Below are positions 54,501 through 60,786 of a stretch of 64,000 bases of DNA, one piece after another. Both the position numbers and the translations under genes were made by a program. Positions within the stretch are counted from its first letter, which is position 1. Each line of letters begins with the position of its first letter. This DNA is from Serratia sarumanii (lineage in GTDB: Bacteria > Pseudomonadota > Gammaproteobacteria > Enterobacterales > Enterobacteriaceae), in assembly GCF_029962605.1 (NCBI RefSeq), contig NZ_CP124750.1, positions 868,001-932,000 of the forward strand, written 5' to 3'. The notes under the pieces were generated by a model. The model was given only the letters and a program-made list of their open reading frames with translations. It did no database searches and was not told the origin of the DNA.

Positions 54501-54612
54501 CTTTGGGGACATCAAACTTTTTTAATTTTGCGCCAATCAAAGCTCCAGAGCCTAGAAATAGTACAACTCTTCCTCTTTTTATTTTATCAATTAGTGTCTG
54601 CGGTACGCTCAT
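51508..54612 (-). CDS. SIR2-STAND-TPR protein with C-terminal cold-shock-like domain, putative anti-phage defence
   Basis: 1,034 residues, no signal peptide. (a) SIR2-like domain, about 1-260: VVLFLGSGALIG (G21-S22-G23), FSTNYDRMIEF (N107, D109), KLHGCIT (H151) and FIGHSLQDANI, the NAD-binding and catalytic pattern of defence sirtuins. (b) STAND-type NTPase, about 330-620: Walker A KGEAGSGKT (366-373), Walker B IFIFWDD (416-422). (c) Helical TPR-like repeats, about 640-950, including AIRLSKIYIDKGDFNEASKVL. (d) About 967-1034: GFGFVTVDGSGKDIFFPRSEV (20 of these residues suffice) resembles cold-shock RNP1/RNP2. AVS5 and DSR1/2 share parts (a) and (b or c); part (d) is not something I know from them. 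Expected action: NAD+ depletion on sensing phage. The gene is AT-rich unlike its neighbours, has AGAGG seven bases before ATG and its own terminator. Family assignment is firm; function is inferred. Confidence 0.85.
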   Translation of the reverse strand: MSVPQTLIDKIKRGRVVLFLGSGALIGAKLKKFDVPKGNDLGNLISDRFLNGDYKYESLTQIADLAISEHGIIDVQEFIREIFEDLEVNDFHKIIPDFQWKAIFSTNYDRMIEFCYETKKTNQTLSIHLSNNDGFQEGEKTTDILNFVKLHGCITRTRDPDLPLILTVEQFNEYENNRNLLFKYLYELAIEYSIVFIGHSLQDANIRHIISMVNNNVPQGQRHYLLKPGIKDPEINLWASKKINALDFTFEDFLRKVNDLIPLSERFNYLITPISNNAIQKIFVTNAPPSEELNRILTDSIQYIHSDMNVEHFNPKEFYKGSDLGWYAQSAELAIKRTLLDRFLEEIILKPETERSDITELILLKGEAGSGKTVFLRQVAWEMRVMDFGCALWVNNGDNLTVEIIKEIIEKTNERIFIFWDDASLHANKMAALINSAVKSELKITIITAERYNEWSQRCDLLKESITEVYSLRNLSEFEVASLVEKLEIHDCLGPNLINKTKAERIQEFIVNSERQLLVALHEATMGEPFEDIIFNEYESIYPIQARTIYRTICTLNRLRVPVRAGLIARIFGINFSDFKQQFFTPLEKIVLWDSEGNDDYHYRARHAEIAEIVFNRAFGSTLEKYNEYTQILDKINIAFESDRISFRQFMRAKSLHEIFPDYQDVNGIYQKALKTIGEDPYLLQQMANFERIRPNGNLSLAIELLESAKEKAPYDSSIIHTMATVWRDKANNSNEAYDRIKFRGEARHLLQEAQRRWGGSPYISTTLLELSIDNFEDNMKDDNVSGKVIDDLIRRIEEEITISKQKYPDETMLSNLEARFAGIMNDDGRILSSLISAFNDNSRDPFIAIRLSKIYIDKGDFNEASKVLTQALERRRSDHRLNYQYAELLRIMDPSKRASLIYYYRRAFTPNDQNFQAQFWFARFAYESNDIKDTSLSADIFDYLRTARISKDDRFKIRDYIGGQVCATIFRGSLKGVNSGFGFVTVDGSGKDIFFPRSEVQNDLWEALKAGDRLKFNIGFNYAGPVACNIIPS

Positions 54613-54637
54613 ACTAAATCCTCTTCATACAATGATG

Positions 54638-54742
54638 TCACAATAGAAGTGTTTATTTATATAAGTAATATCACAATGGGATGCAGGTCAACTACTTTGA
54701 TTATGTTTCTGAACATAAGGCATATTTTTTATTGTGATATTA
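54638..54742. promoter_or_regulatory. Inverted-repeat operator-like region upstream of the SIR2-STAND gene
   Basis: TAATATCACAAT at 54666-54677 is perfectly inverted as ATTGTGATATTA at 54731-54742. A third TCACAAT lies at 54638-54644, 26 bases before the start codon. The spacing suggests several sites for one dimeric regulator or a looped repressor. No regulator gene is adjacent, so a host or satellite protein would act here. Confidence 0.5.
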
Positions 54743-54957
54743 ATTTATTTTTAATAACTTTTTGATATATAAATGTTTTGCAATGTATGCCTTGTACAAT
54801 ATGTTTAAAAACTCATTTTTCTTACGCCATGTATAAAACAAAAAGCCTGAAGGCAATAAAACTGATTTCACTGCTCCATTGACTTAACACTTGATGTCTG
54901 ATGCGAGGTTATTAATATAGAAAATTTGAATTTAATTCTATTCATGTCATGCGCGCA

Positions 54958-54976
54958 ATACTTCCCCCGCCTCGCC
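54958..54976 (-). other. Candidate P2/P4-type cos site
   Basis: Read on the minus strand, GGCGAGGCGGGGGAAGTAT. As I remember it, the 19-base cohesive end of P2 and P4 is GGCGAGGCGGGGAAAGCAC; the first 12 bases match exactly and 16 of 19 overall. It lies between the cargo and the late genes, where P4-like elements keep cos. If real, the satellite can be packaged by a P2-like terminase. Confidence 0.6.
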
Positions 54977-55200
54977 TGCGCACTTCATGTGTCGCTTTTC
55001 ATGCAGTTGCATGAACGGCCGCAGGCCGCGCCAGTACTGGTGCGGCAGGGGATGAAAAGTGCATTTTCTTGCATGCAAAATCATGCACCCTATGCATGCA
55101 CGCGCAATTTGAGGCTGGCTAGCCAGGAAAAAGGCTGTTTTGGGCGAGGTGAAAAGGGAATGCCCCGCGATGCTGTCGAGAGCTGCGGGGCGGAGTGTGA

Positions 55201-55455
55201 TTAGTGCAGGGTAGGGTTGCTGTTGTAGCGGCGATAGCGGTTCAACGTCCGTTTCTCGGGCGGTGGCAGGGCGTTCTCATCGACCGGTTGCGCCTGTATC
55301 GGCTGGCACAGGATTTTATCGACGCTTTCCACCGTCTTGAATGTGCAAGAACAGGTCAGGCTCTGACATTGGTAATACGCCTCTTTCGTCCGCTCCGTGA
55401 TATAGCGACTGGTGCGGGTATAGGACGCATGGGTGCACAGCGGGCAGCGCATCAT
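55201..55455 (-). CDS. Ogr/Delta-family late transcription activator
   Basis: 84 residues with the zinc-binding pattern C-X2-C-X22-C-X4-C (C4, C7, C30, C35) and the family stretch SRYITERTKEAYYQCQ. P2 Ogr has 72 residues; P4 Delta is a doubled version of 166, so this is the single-domain size. It would activate satellite and helper late promoters. Its ATG overlaps the stop of the Sid-like gene (ATGA), giving the order sid-delta as in P4. Confidence 0.9.
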   Translation of the reverse strand: MMRCPLCTHASYTRTSRYITERTKEAYYQCQSLTCSCTFKTVESVDKILCQPIQAQPVDENALPPPEKRTLNRYRRYNSNPTLH

Positions 55456-56177
55456 GATTGGGCCCCTTTCTCTTGCAGCAGACGGCGTTTTTCCGCCAGT
55501 TCTCTTGCCACTTGCGTCCGGCGAATTGGGCTGCTTTGCAGTTCCGGCAATACGCCGGTTTCTTGCGGTATCGTCAGGCCAATCTCATTCAGCACCGGGT
55601 GGTCGATATTTTGCGTAGCCATGGTAGCGCGAATGCGGCCTTGTAGCGTGCCCAGTACCTGTAGCTCAATCATTTTCATCGGATTGTCCGCATAGACGCC
55701 GTAAGCCCGTGAAGCCAGTGCGCAAGCCTTGATAACCTCGGGGCTGATAAGCGCCTTGCTCAGCGCATCCACGGCCTGATGCATCGCGTGAGCAGCAAAG
55801 GTCGTGAGGGCGTCTTTGTGCGCGCTCACCACCTTCGGGGCCGTGCCGCCGCAGCTGAGGTGAAGCTGCATTTTGTCCAGCTCCATCTCCTCAATCAGGC
55901 CGTCGAACTCTTTCGCTAGCTCCCGCTTGGAAATCCGACTGTGGTGCTGCGCTTGCAGTTCCGGCGTCATTTCTCCGCGCAGTTTGCGAAACAGGGTGCG
56001 CCACTGGCTTTCTGCCTCCTGGCTCTGCACTTCGGTGTCTTTCTTCTGTTGGTGGCAGCGGGCAATGCCTGTCACGACGTCGGTCAACGCTTGATAGTTT
56101 TTGTCGTGGGCGGCGCGAGCGTCACGCAGGGCTTGCAGTTTATCGGTGATGTATTTCGGTAAGGCGGTGCTGCTCAT
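55452..56177 (-). CDS. Sid-like capsid size determination protein
   Basis: 241 residues, rich in helices. P4 Sid (244 residues) forms an external scaffold that makes the P2 capsid small. The middle part SRISKRELAKEFDGLIEE and the stretch TAPKVVSAHKDALTTFAAHAMHQAVDAL fit the Sid pattern as I remember it (RELxxEYD, then TAxxxxxAHxxxL). Position upstream of delta supports this. The alternative is Psu, which is smaller and lies after delta in P4. The ATG at 56177 has GGAG eight bases upstream. Confidence 0.7.
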   Translation of the reverse strand: MSSTALPKYITDKLQALRDARAAHDKNYQALTDVVTGIARCHQQKKDTEVQSQEAESQWRTLFRKLRGEMTPELQAQHHSRISKRELAKEFDGLIEEMELDKMQLHLSCGGTAPKVVSAHKDALTTFAAHAMHQAVDALSKALISPEVIKACALASRAYGVYADNPMKMIELQVLGTLQGRIRATMATQNIDHPVLNEIGLTIPQETGVLPELQSSPIRRTQVARELAEKRRLLQEKGAQS

Positions 56178-56255
56178 GGTCGTGTCTCCGGTGTCAGTCA
56201 ATGTGAAGCTATTCTGCTGACCGCCGTACAACATCGCCATTCATCCCGGTTGGAC

Positions 56256-56268
56256 TGTCCCCAGGACA
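56256..56268. promoter_or_regulatory. Palindrome in the late promoter region
   Basis: TGTCC-CCA-GGACA, about 80 bases upstream of the Sid-like start. Ogr/Delta sites contain TGT...ACA dyads near -55, so this could be the activator site; the spacing differs from the consensus I know. Confidence 0.35.
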
Positions 56269-56324
56269 ACAGCCTTGAGCACTGATGAGAAAACCATCAA
56301 GCCATTTTTAGTTTTACCTAAAAC

Positions 56325-56427
56325 TATTCACTACTGTTCACCTAAATAAAAAATATTGATAAATCAGTAGATAAGAGGGTGAACAGTTTCCTATAAACTC
56401 TTCACTCAGTGTTCACTACTGTTCACC
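56325..56427. repeat. Alpha-protein iteron cluster (ori/crr-like), left
   Basis: GGTGAACAGT occurs at 56378-56387 and as its complement at 56333-56342 and 56418-56427, all perfect. Copies with 8 of 10 matches are at 56323-56332, 56397-56406 and 56408-56417. An AT-rich stretch lies between. This decamer is the type I iteron bound by the P4 alpha protein in ori1 and crr. A second cluster lies about 4.6 kb away at 60915-61022. Confidence 0.75.
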
Positions 56428-56540
56428 CGGCCCAAAACGACCTTTTCCCTGGCTAGCGGTGTTTGGCGGTTTCTCCCTATTAATCAACCGTCCATCCATC
56501 GCTCAGGCTTTTCGGCTGGTTTGCCAACAACGGTCAATAA

Positions 56541-56560
56541 AGGCCAATATAGGCCAATAT
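56541..56560 (+). repeat. Tandem 10-mer upstream of alpA
   Basis: AGGCCAATAT twice in tandem, 150 bases before the AlpA gene; possibly its binding site or a host-factor site. Function not known. Confidence 0.5.
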
Positions 56561-56709
56561 GTCCACTTGATTGAAAAGTAAGCATAAAATCTGTTTCACC
56601 ACACAACAACACCTTGTTGCCACCCCGATAAATATTCACATAATAGGGCGCTACCGAAGTTCACACAGTCCCGGCCAGCGTTGGCCGGACATCAAGAGGT
56701 AGCGTTTTT

Positions 56710-56973
56710 ATGTTGACCGTTTCCACCCCCACCCCATCCACTCTGTCGCCGGTGCTTCCTGGCGGTTACACCCCGCGCGAGCGCTTTATTCGCCTGCCGG
56801 AAGTGCTCTACACCACCGGCCTGTCCCGCTCCACCGTGTACGAGATGATGAGCCGTAAGCAGTTCCCGGCCCAGGTCTCCCTCGGCGGTAAAAACGTCGC
56901 CTGGCTGGCCTCCGAGGTCGAGCAGTGGATGGATGAACGTATCGCCAACCGTCACCAGGGGGCCGCCGTATGA
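56710..56973 (+). CDS. AlpA-family regulator (P4 Vis type)
   Basis: 87 residues. A MerR-like helix-turn-helix of the AlpA type: RFIRLPEVLYTTGLSRSTVYEMM, then FPAQVSLGGKNVAWLASEVEQWM. In P4, Vis acts as excisionase and represses late genes. It is divergent from sid across the iteron region and overlaps the next gene by four bases. Confidence 0.9.
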   Translation: MLTVSTPTPSTLSPVLPGGYTPRERFIRLPEVLYTTGLSRSTVYEMMSRKQFPAQVSLGGKNVAWLASEVEQWMDERIANRHQGAAV

Positions 56974-57215
56974 TGCAGCTAACCTTGGGTCGCCAGCATT
57001 TCACCCTCGATGAGCGCGACGCGCTGTTTGTGGCGGAAGCTATCCTGTTGCAGCGTAAAGAGCCTGGCGTCGTCTTGCCGGAGCACCGCAGCGAAAAACA
57101 CGGCGTTATTCGTCTGGCGAGTCGCCAGGCCGAGCCGCGCCTGTTCCGTGCCGGGCCGGTGCCGCTGACCTGCGCGGCGGCCGATACCCGCAACGATCAG
57201 CTTACCGACTGTTGA
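56970..57215 (+). CDS. Small P4-element protein, unknown
   Basis: 81 residues starting MMQLTLGRQHFTLDERDALFVAEAI, no membrane segment, no motif I recognise. The ATG overlaps the end of the AlpA gene, and small genes of this kind follow alpA in P4-like elements. The second Met (56973) is an equal candidate for the start. Confidence 0.65.
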   Translation: MMQLTLGRQHFTLDERDALFVAEAILLQRKEPGVVLPEHRSEKHGVIRLASRQAEPRLFRAGPVPLTCAAADTRNDQLTDC

Positions 57216-57256
57216 TCACTATGCGATCGATTAAACGTCCGGGGGCGTCTTACGGC

Positions 57257-57286
57257 TTGCCCCCACGTCCGGCCCTGCGCTATAGT
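57257..57286 (+). promoter_or_regulatory. Early promoter, P4 PLE-like
   Basis: TTGCCC, 18 bases, TATAGT. It opens the transcript that includes the hairpins, the CI-like RNA and the Icd-like gene. Confidence 0.6.
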
Positions 57287-57312
57287 CCTCCCGCTGCCGC
57301 AAAATCGGCAGC

Positions 57313-57327
57313 CGGGCGTGAGAACCC
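57313..57327 (+). promoter_or_regulatory. seqA-like element
   Basis: CGGGCGTGAGAACCC is complementary in 13 of 15 positions to 57491-57505 inside the CI-like RNA. In P4, pairing of CI RNA with seqA and seqC in the nascent transcript ends transcription early. A hairpin (GCTGCCG/CGGCAGC, 57293-57312) precedes it. Confidence 0.6.
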
Positions 57328-57351
57328 GAGTTTAATCTTGGCGACAAATGA

Positions 57352-57374
57352 ACACGCGCCACGCGTGTTTTTTT
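57352..57374 (+). terminator. Terminator in the early leader
   Basis: ACACGCG and CGCGTGT around CCA, followed by a run of T. It stops transcripts from the early promoter before the Icd-like gene, giving a leader RNA of about 80 bases. Confidence 0.85.
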
Positions 57375-57441
57375 ATGTCACAGCCTTAGTGCGCTCATTT
57401 TTTGCGCGGTGCATGTTATGCTACCGCAGCAGTCAATCAAT

Positions 57442-57519
57442 GGTGGCTCAGGCGGGGCAGCCTTTGTGCTGGCCGGTTTCCAAGGTTGCCGGTTTCTCAC
57501 CCCCGTCTGGGCTACCACC
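57442..57519 (+). ncRNA. P4 CI-like (C4-family) immunity RNA
   Basis: A 78-base segment closed by GGTGG (57442) and CCACC (57515), with an inner CAGC/GCTG hairpin and an exposed seqB (GGTTTCTCACCCCCG, 57491-57505). seqB is complementary to seqA at 57313 and to seqC at 57523. The closing strand CTACCACC can instead pair with GGTGGTAGC at 57536-57544, so two folds compete. P4 CI RNA is about this size, is cut from the leader by RNase P and blocks early transcription. Confidence 0.65.
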
Positions 57520-57522
57520 CTT

Positions 57523-57544
57523 GCGTGAGAACTTCGGTGGTAGC
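57523..57544 (+). promoter_or_regulatory. seqC-like element and competing hairpin arm
   Basis: GCGTGAGAAC repeats the core of seqA and is complementary to seqB. The following GGTGGTAGC pairs with GCTACCACC at 57511-57519. It lies just before the Icd-like start. Confidence 0.55.
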
Positions 57545-57574
57545 GGTAATTCGCTAACCTTGGAGGCTGCCGCT

Positions 57575-57766
57575 ATGGCTACGACCCTCACCCCGACTCA
57601 CCCGACATACTGCTTTTTGTTTGCGGCCGTGCGCCGTGCTGCGCTGACGGCTTCACCGCGTATGGTGCGCACCGTGGCGGATAGCGAACGCAATGCCCGC
57701 CGCGTGCTGGCCCGTGATTACGTGTTGTCCTTTGCCGGTCGTCTGGCGGTTAAGGCGGTGGCATGA
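57575..57766 (+). CDS. Icd-like protein (P4/P1 host cell division inhibitor family)
   Basis: 63 residues: MATTLTPTHPTYCFLFAAVRR, then VADSERNARRVLARDYVLSFAGRLAV. It matches small proteins annotated as host cell division inhibitor Icd-like in P4-type elements, with the usual early ERxARRxL and FAxRL pattern. The same frame is open back to 57212 and resembles Ash-type proteins there, but that part crosses the immunity RNA and is probably not translated as one protein. GGAGG lies upstream of the ATG. The name describes the family; inhibition of division is not shown. Confidence 0.7.
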   Translation: MATTLTPTHPTYCFLFAAVRRAALTASPRMVRTVADSERNARRVLARDYVLSFAGRLAVKAVA

Positions 57767-58026
57767 ACACCCTGGCCGACCGCTACTACCGCGATACCCA
57801 TTACCCTATCCCGCATGCCGATTTTCTGCGTCTTCAGCATGCGCACGCCACCGGCGTGCTGTTCCTTGACCTGCTGGACACCCTCGACCTCGGCGGGCAG
57901 CGCCCCGATGCCGTGCAACAGGCGTCGTTTGCCTCGGTCATTGCCTTGCTGACCGACCAGCTCGGCCACGTCGTCAACACCTGTGAAACCCAAATCCTTG
58001 CCCGCATGGAGGCCACCGCCGCATGA
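57763..58026 (+). CDS. Small P4-element early protein, unknown
   Basis: 87 residues (MNTLADRYYRDTHYPIPHADFLRL...), soluble, acidic, helical. ATGA overlap with the Icd-like gene and with the next gene shows one operon. I do not recognise a motif; P4 relatives carry genes of this size here. Confidence 0.7.
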   Translation: MNTLADRYYRDTHYPIPHADFLRLQHAHATGVLFLDLLDTLDLGGQRPDAVQQASFASVIALLTDQLGHVVNTCETQILARMEATAA

Positions 58027-58358
58027 ATACCTCATCCTGTTTACCGATTGAAGTCCGTACCGCCGTTTTCCGCCGCGCCGTGGCGCAGGCCTATCTGGAT
58101 ACCTGCGCCTTTTACCGGGTGAGCCTCGGATACACGCTGGACGAGCTGCAGATGACGATTGCCCTGCGTCTGGAGGGGCACTTTGTGCATCAGTACGGCC
58201 CGGAGGATGGCATGGACATGGCGTGCACCATGCTGAGCGACATGGTGCAGCCGGACGTTCTGGTGGCCGCGCCGCGCCTGACTGCGCTGGGGCAAAAGAT
58301 GATGGACGAACTGTGCTGCGAGCGCCTGTCGGCGGCACAGAACGCCACCGTACACTGA
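58023..58358 (+). CDS. DUF5375-like P4 protein (ORF106 type)
   Basis: 111 residues. The order of features (VRTAVFRRAVAQAYLDTC, LDELQMTIALRLEGHFVHQYG, APRLTALGQKMMDELC) fits the P4 ORF106 family as I remember it. Function unknown. It precedes the alpha gene by ten bases. Confidence 0.7.
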   Translation: MNTSSCLPIEVRTAVFRRAVAQAYLDTCAFYRVSLGYTLDELQMTIALRLEGHFVHQYGPEDGMDMACTMLSDMVQPDVLVAAPRLTALGQKMMDELCCERLSAAQNATVH

Positions 58359-58368
58359 GGAGAAGAGC

Positions 58369-60702
58369 ATGAGCGCCCAGTTCGTTTCCCAGACCGTACG
58401 CACCGCCACCGGCCACTGGCCGGTGATACTCCCGGCCCTCGGCATTGCCTTGCAGCCAAACGGCAAGCCGCAGTCGTGTCCAACCTGCGGCGGCAAAGAC
58501 CGCTTCCGTTTCGACAACCAGGATGGGCGCGGCACCTGGTTCTGCAATCAGTGCGGGGCCGGTGACGGCCTCAACCTGGTGGAAAAAGCCCTGTCGCTGT
58601 CAGCAAAGGCCGCCGCCGAACAGGTGGCTGCCGTGATGGGAGAAAACACCAACGGCCTGCCACCGGCCGCTGAGACCGCTCATTCACCACAAGACAAAGC
58701 CAAGGCCCAGCACAAGGCCGCGCGACAGGCACAGGCTCTGGTGGCCGCCGCTCAATGCAAAAGCGGCAACGCCTACCTGAGCGCCAAGGGCTGGCCGGAG
58801 GTGGACACCCTGACCCTGCACGGCCAGTCGCTGCGCGTCGGCGGTATCACCTTCCAGCCCGGCGAACTCTTGCTGCCGCTGTACAATGCCGGGGGAGAAG
58901 TGGTCAACGTGCAACTGATTAACGCCGCCGGTGACAAGCGCATGCTGGCAGGCGGGCAGGTGAAAGCCGCCTGCCACATTCTGAACGGCCCGGACAACGC
59001 GGTTATCTGGCTCACCGAAGGCTACGCCACCGGCCTTACCGTGCACCGCCTGACCGGCGAAACGGTGTGCGTGGCACTCAGCGCCAACAACCTGGCGGCG
59101 GTGGCGGAGCAGCTGCGCAGCCACTACCCGGATGCGCGGCTACTGCTGGCGGCCGATAATGACCGCAGCGGCACCGGGCAGACCCGCGCCGCCGAGGCGG
59201 CCACACTCACCGGCGGCGCCCCGGCGCTGCCGCCCACGGAGGGCGACTGGAACGACGTCTACTGTCAGCAGGGCGCTGAGTCCACGCGCGCGCAGCTCCA
59301 GGCGCTCAGCCAGCCGCCGCAGCCCAGCCCGTTCGACACGCTGAGCGATGCTGACCTGAAAGCCATGAGTGCCAGTGAGAAAGCCGAACTGCTGGCCGAG
59401 CATTACGGCAACACCCTGGCGGTGCCGCCGGTAGGGGAAGAGCTGTGCCGCTATACGCGCGGCGCCTGGCAGGTGCTGCCACACCGACAGCTGAGCCGGG
59501 AGATTGCCGCGTTGTTCCAGAAGGTACGAGCACCTTTCTCCGCCGCCGGTATCAACAGCATCCTGGACACCCTCAAGCTGATGGTGCCGCAGATGGGCGA
59601 GCCTGCCCGCCGGTTGATTGGTTTTCGTAACGGGGTGTTTGATATCGTCAGCGGCCAGTTCAGTGCTCACCGGCAAGAACACTGGCTGCGCACCGTCAAC
59701 AGCGTAGACTACACGCCGCCGCGTGCCGGTGAGAATCTGGCTGACCATGCGCCGCACTTCTGGCAGTGGCTGACGCGGGCCGCCGGGGGCAACCACGACA
59801 AGCAAGAGCGCATCCTCGCGGCGCTCTTTATGGTGCTGGCCAACCGCTACGACTGGCAGTTGTTCCTTGAAGTGACCGGCCCGGGCGGCAGCGGCAAGAG
59901 CGTCATGGCGGCCATCGCCCGGCTGTTGGCCGGGGCCGACAACACCACCTCCGCCACCATCGACAACCTGGAGTCGGCGCGCGAGCGGGCCAGCGTGGTC
60001 GGTTACTCGCTGATTATTCTGCCCGACCAGGAGAAGTGGAGTGGTGACGGAGCAGGCATCAAGGCCATCACCGGCGGCGATGCGGTCGCCATCGACCCCA
60101 AATACCGCGACGCCTACGCGGCGCACATCCCGGCGGTAATTTTGGCAGTCAACAACAACCCGATGCAGTTCAGCGACCGCAGCGGCGGGGTATCCCGTCG
60201 GCGGGTGATTATTACCTTCCCGGACGCGATACCGCTGGCAGAACGTGACCCGCAGCTGTTGGACAAAATTACTAATGAGCTGTCAGTCATTGTGCGCCAC
60301 CTGATGCAACGCTTCGCCAACCCGAATGACGCCCGCGTACTGCTTCAGGCGCAGCAGAGTTCGGCGGAAGCTCTGGAAATCAAACGGCATGCCGATCCGC
60401 TGGTCGATTTTTGTGGTTACCTGACGGTGCTGGGTACCCCGGAAGGGATGATGATCGGTAATGCCAACATCACCCCGCCGAACCCGCGCCGCTATCTGTA
60501 CCACGCCTACCTGTCGTTTATGGCGGCACGGGGCTATCAGCACGTGATGAACCTGACGGCGTTCGGCCAGGCGGTGCCGCAGACGCTCAAAGAGTACGAA
60601 CACACGCTGCTGAAACGCCGCACCAAGCAGGGAATACAAACCAACCTGATATTGAGTGAAGAGTGCGAAGCGGACTGGCTGCCGAAGTGCGGGGCGGTGT
60701 GA
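58369..60702 (+). CDS. P4 alpha-type primase-helicase-origin-binding protein
   Basis: 777 residues, the same length as P4 alpha. A zinc motif (C37, C40, C59, C62: CPTCGGKDRF and CNQC), the primase motif EGYATGLT (217-224), a Toprim-like LLLAADNDRSGTG, and an SF3-type helicase with Walker A GPGGSGKS (504-511) and Walker B region YSLIILPDQEKW. The C-terminal winged-helix part binds type I iterons. It primes, unwinds and recognises the origin, so the satellite replicates by itself in the cell. Iteron clusters flank the gene's operon on both sides. Confidence 0.95.
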   Translation: MSAQFVSQTVRTATGHWPVILPALGIALQPNGKPQSCPTCGGKDRFRFDNQDGRGTWFCNQCGAGDGLNLVEKALSLSAKAAAEQVAAVMGENTNGLPPAAETAHSPQDKAKAQHKAARQAQALVAAAQCKSGNAYLSAKGWPEVDTLTLHGQSLRVGGITFQPGELLLPLYNAGGEVVNVQLINAAGDKRMLAGGQVKAACHILNGPDNAVIWLTEGYATGLTVHRLTGETVCVALSANNLAAVAEQLRSHYPDARLLLAADNDRSGTGQTRAAEAATLTGGAPALPPTEGDWNDVYCQQGAESTRAQLQALSQPPQPSPFDTLSDADLKAMSASEKAELLAEHYGNTLAVPPVGEELCRYTRGAWQVLPHRQLSREIAALFQKVRAPFSAAGINSILDTLKLMVPQMGEPARRLIGFRNGVFDIVSGQFSAHRQEHWLRTVNSVDYTPPRAGENLADHAPHFWQWLTRAAGGNHDKQERILAALFMVLANRYDWQLFLEVTGPGGSGKSVMAAIARLLAGADNTTSATIDNLESARERASVVGYSLIILPDQEKWSGDGAGIKAITGGDAVAIDPKYRDAYAAHIPAVILAVNNNPMQFSDRSGGVSRRRVIITFPDAIPLAERDPQLLDKITNELSVIVRHLMQRFANPNDARVLLQAQQSSAEALEIKRHADPLVDFCGYLTVLGTPEGMMIGNANITPPNPRRYLYHAYLSFMAARGYQHVMNLTAFGQAVPQTLKEYEHTLLKRRTKQGIQTNLILSEECEADWLPKCGAV

Positions 60703-60715
60703 CGATAAACGGGTC

Positions 60716-60750
60716 GATCGGCCGGGCCGATCAATAGGCCTTTATTGATC
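60716..60750. repeat. Two overlapping palindromes after alpha
   Basis: GATCGGCC-G-GGCCGATC (60716-60732) and GATCAATA-GGCCTT-TATTGATC (60729-60750) share the GATC. Neither is followed by a T-run. They may be a protein site or slow transcription after alpha. Confidence 0.6.
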
Positions 60751-60786
60751 TGCCGAACCCATTGGACGCTCAATCGCCGCGCCGCC

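Larger units (their letters stand above)
54613..55200. other. Spacer between cargo gene and late genes, containing cos
   Basis: 588 bases. The left 340 are very AT-rich and include the cargo promoter and the inverted repeats. The right part is GC-rich, holds the candidate cos site and a near-perfect palindrome at 55025-55046 (GCCGCGCCAGT/ACTGGTGCGGC). A 92-codon frame (54926-55204) crosses cos and is doubtful. The psu gene that P4 carries downstream of delta is not here. Confidence 0.6.

Noticed and set aside
54926..55204. 92-codon plus-strand frame over the cos region
   Set aside because: Similar frames recur in P4-like elements, but probably because the underlying cos DNA is conserved; no ribosome-binding site and no protein motif.
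57212..57574. N-terminal extension of the Icd-like gene (Ash-like)
   Set aside because: The frame runs through the early promoter, a terminator and the immunity RNA. It may be translated in part, but I cannot support it as one protein.
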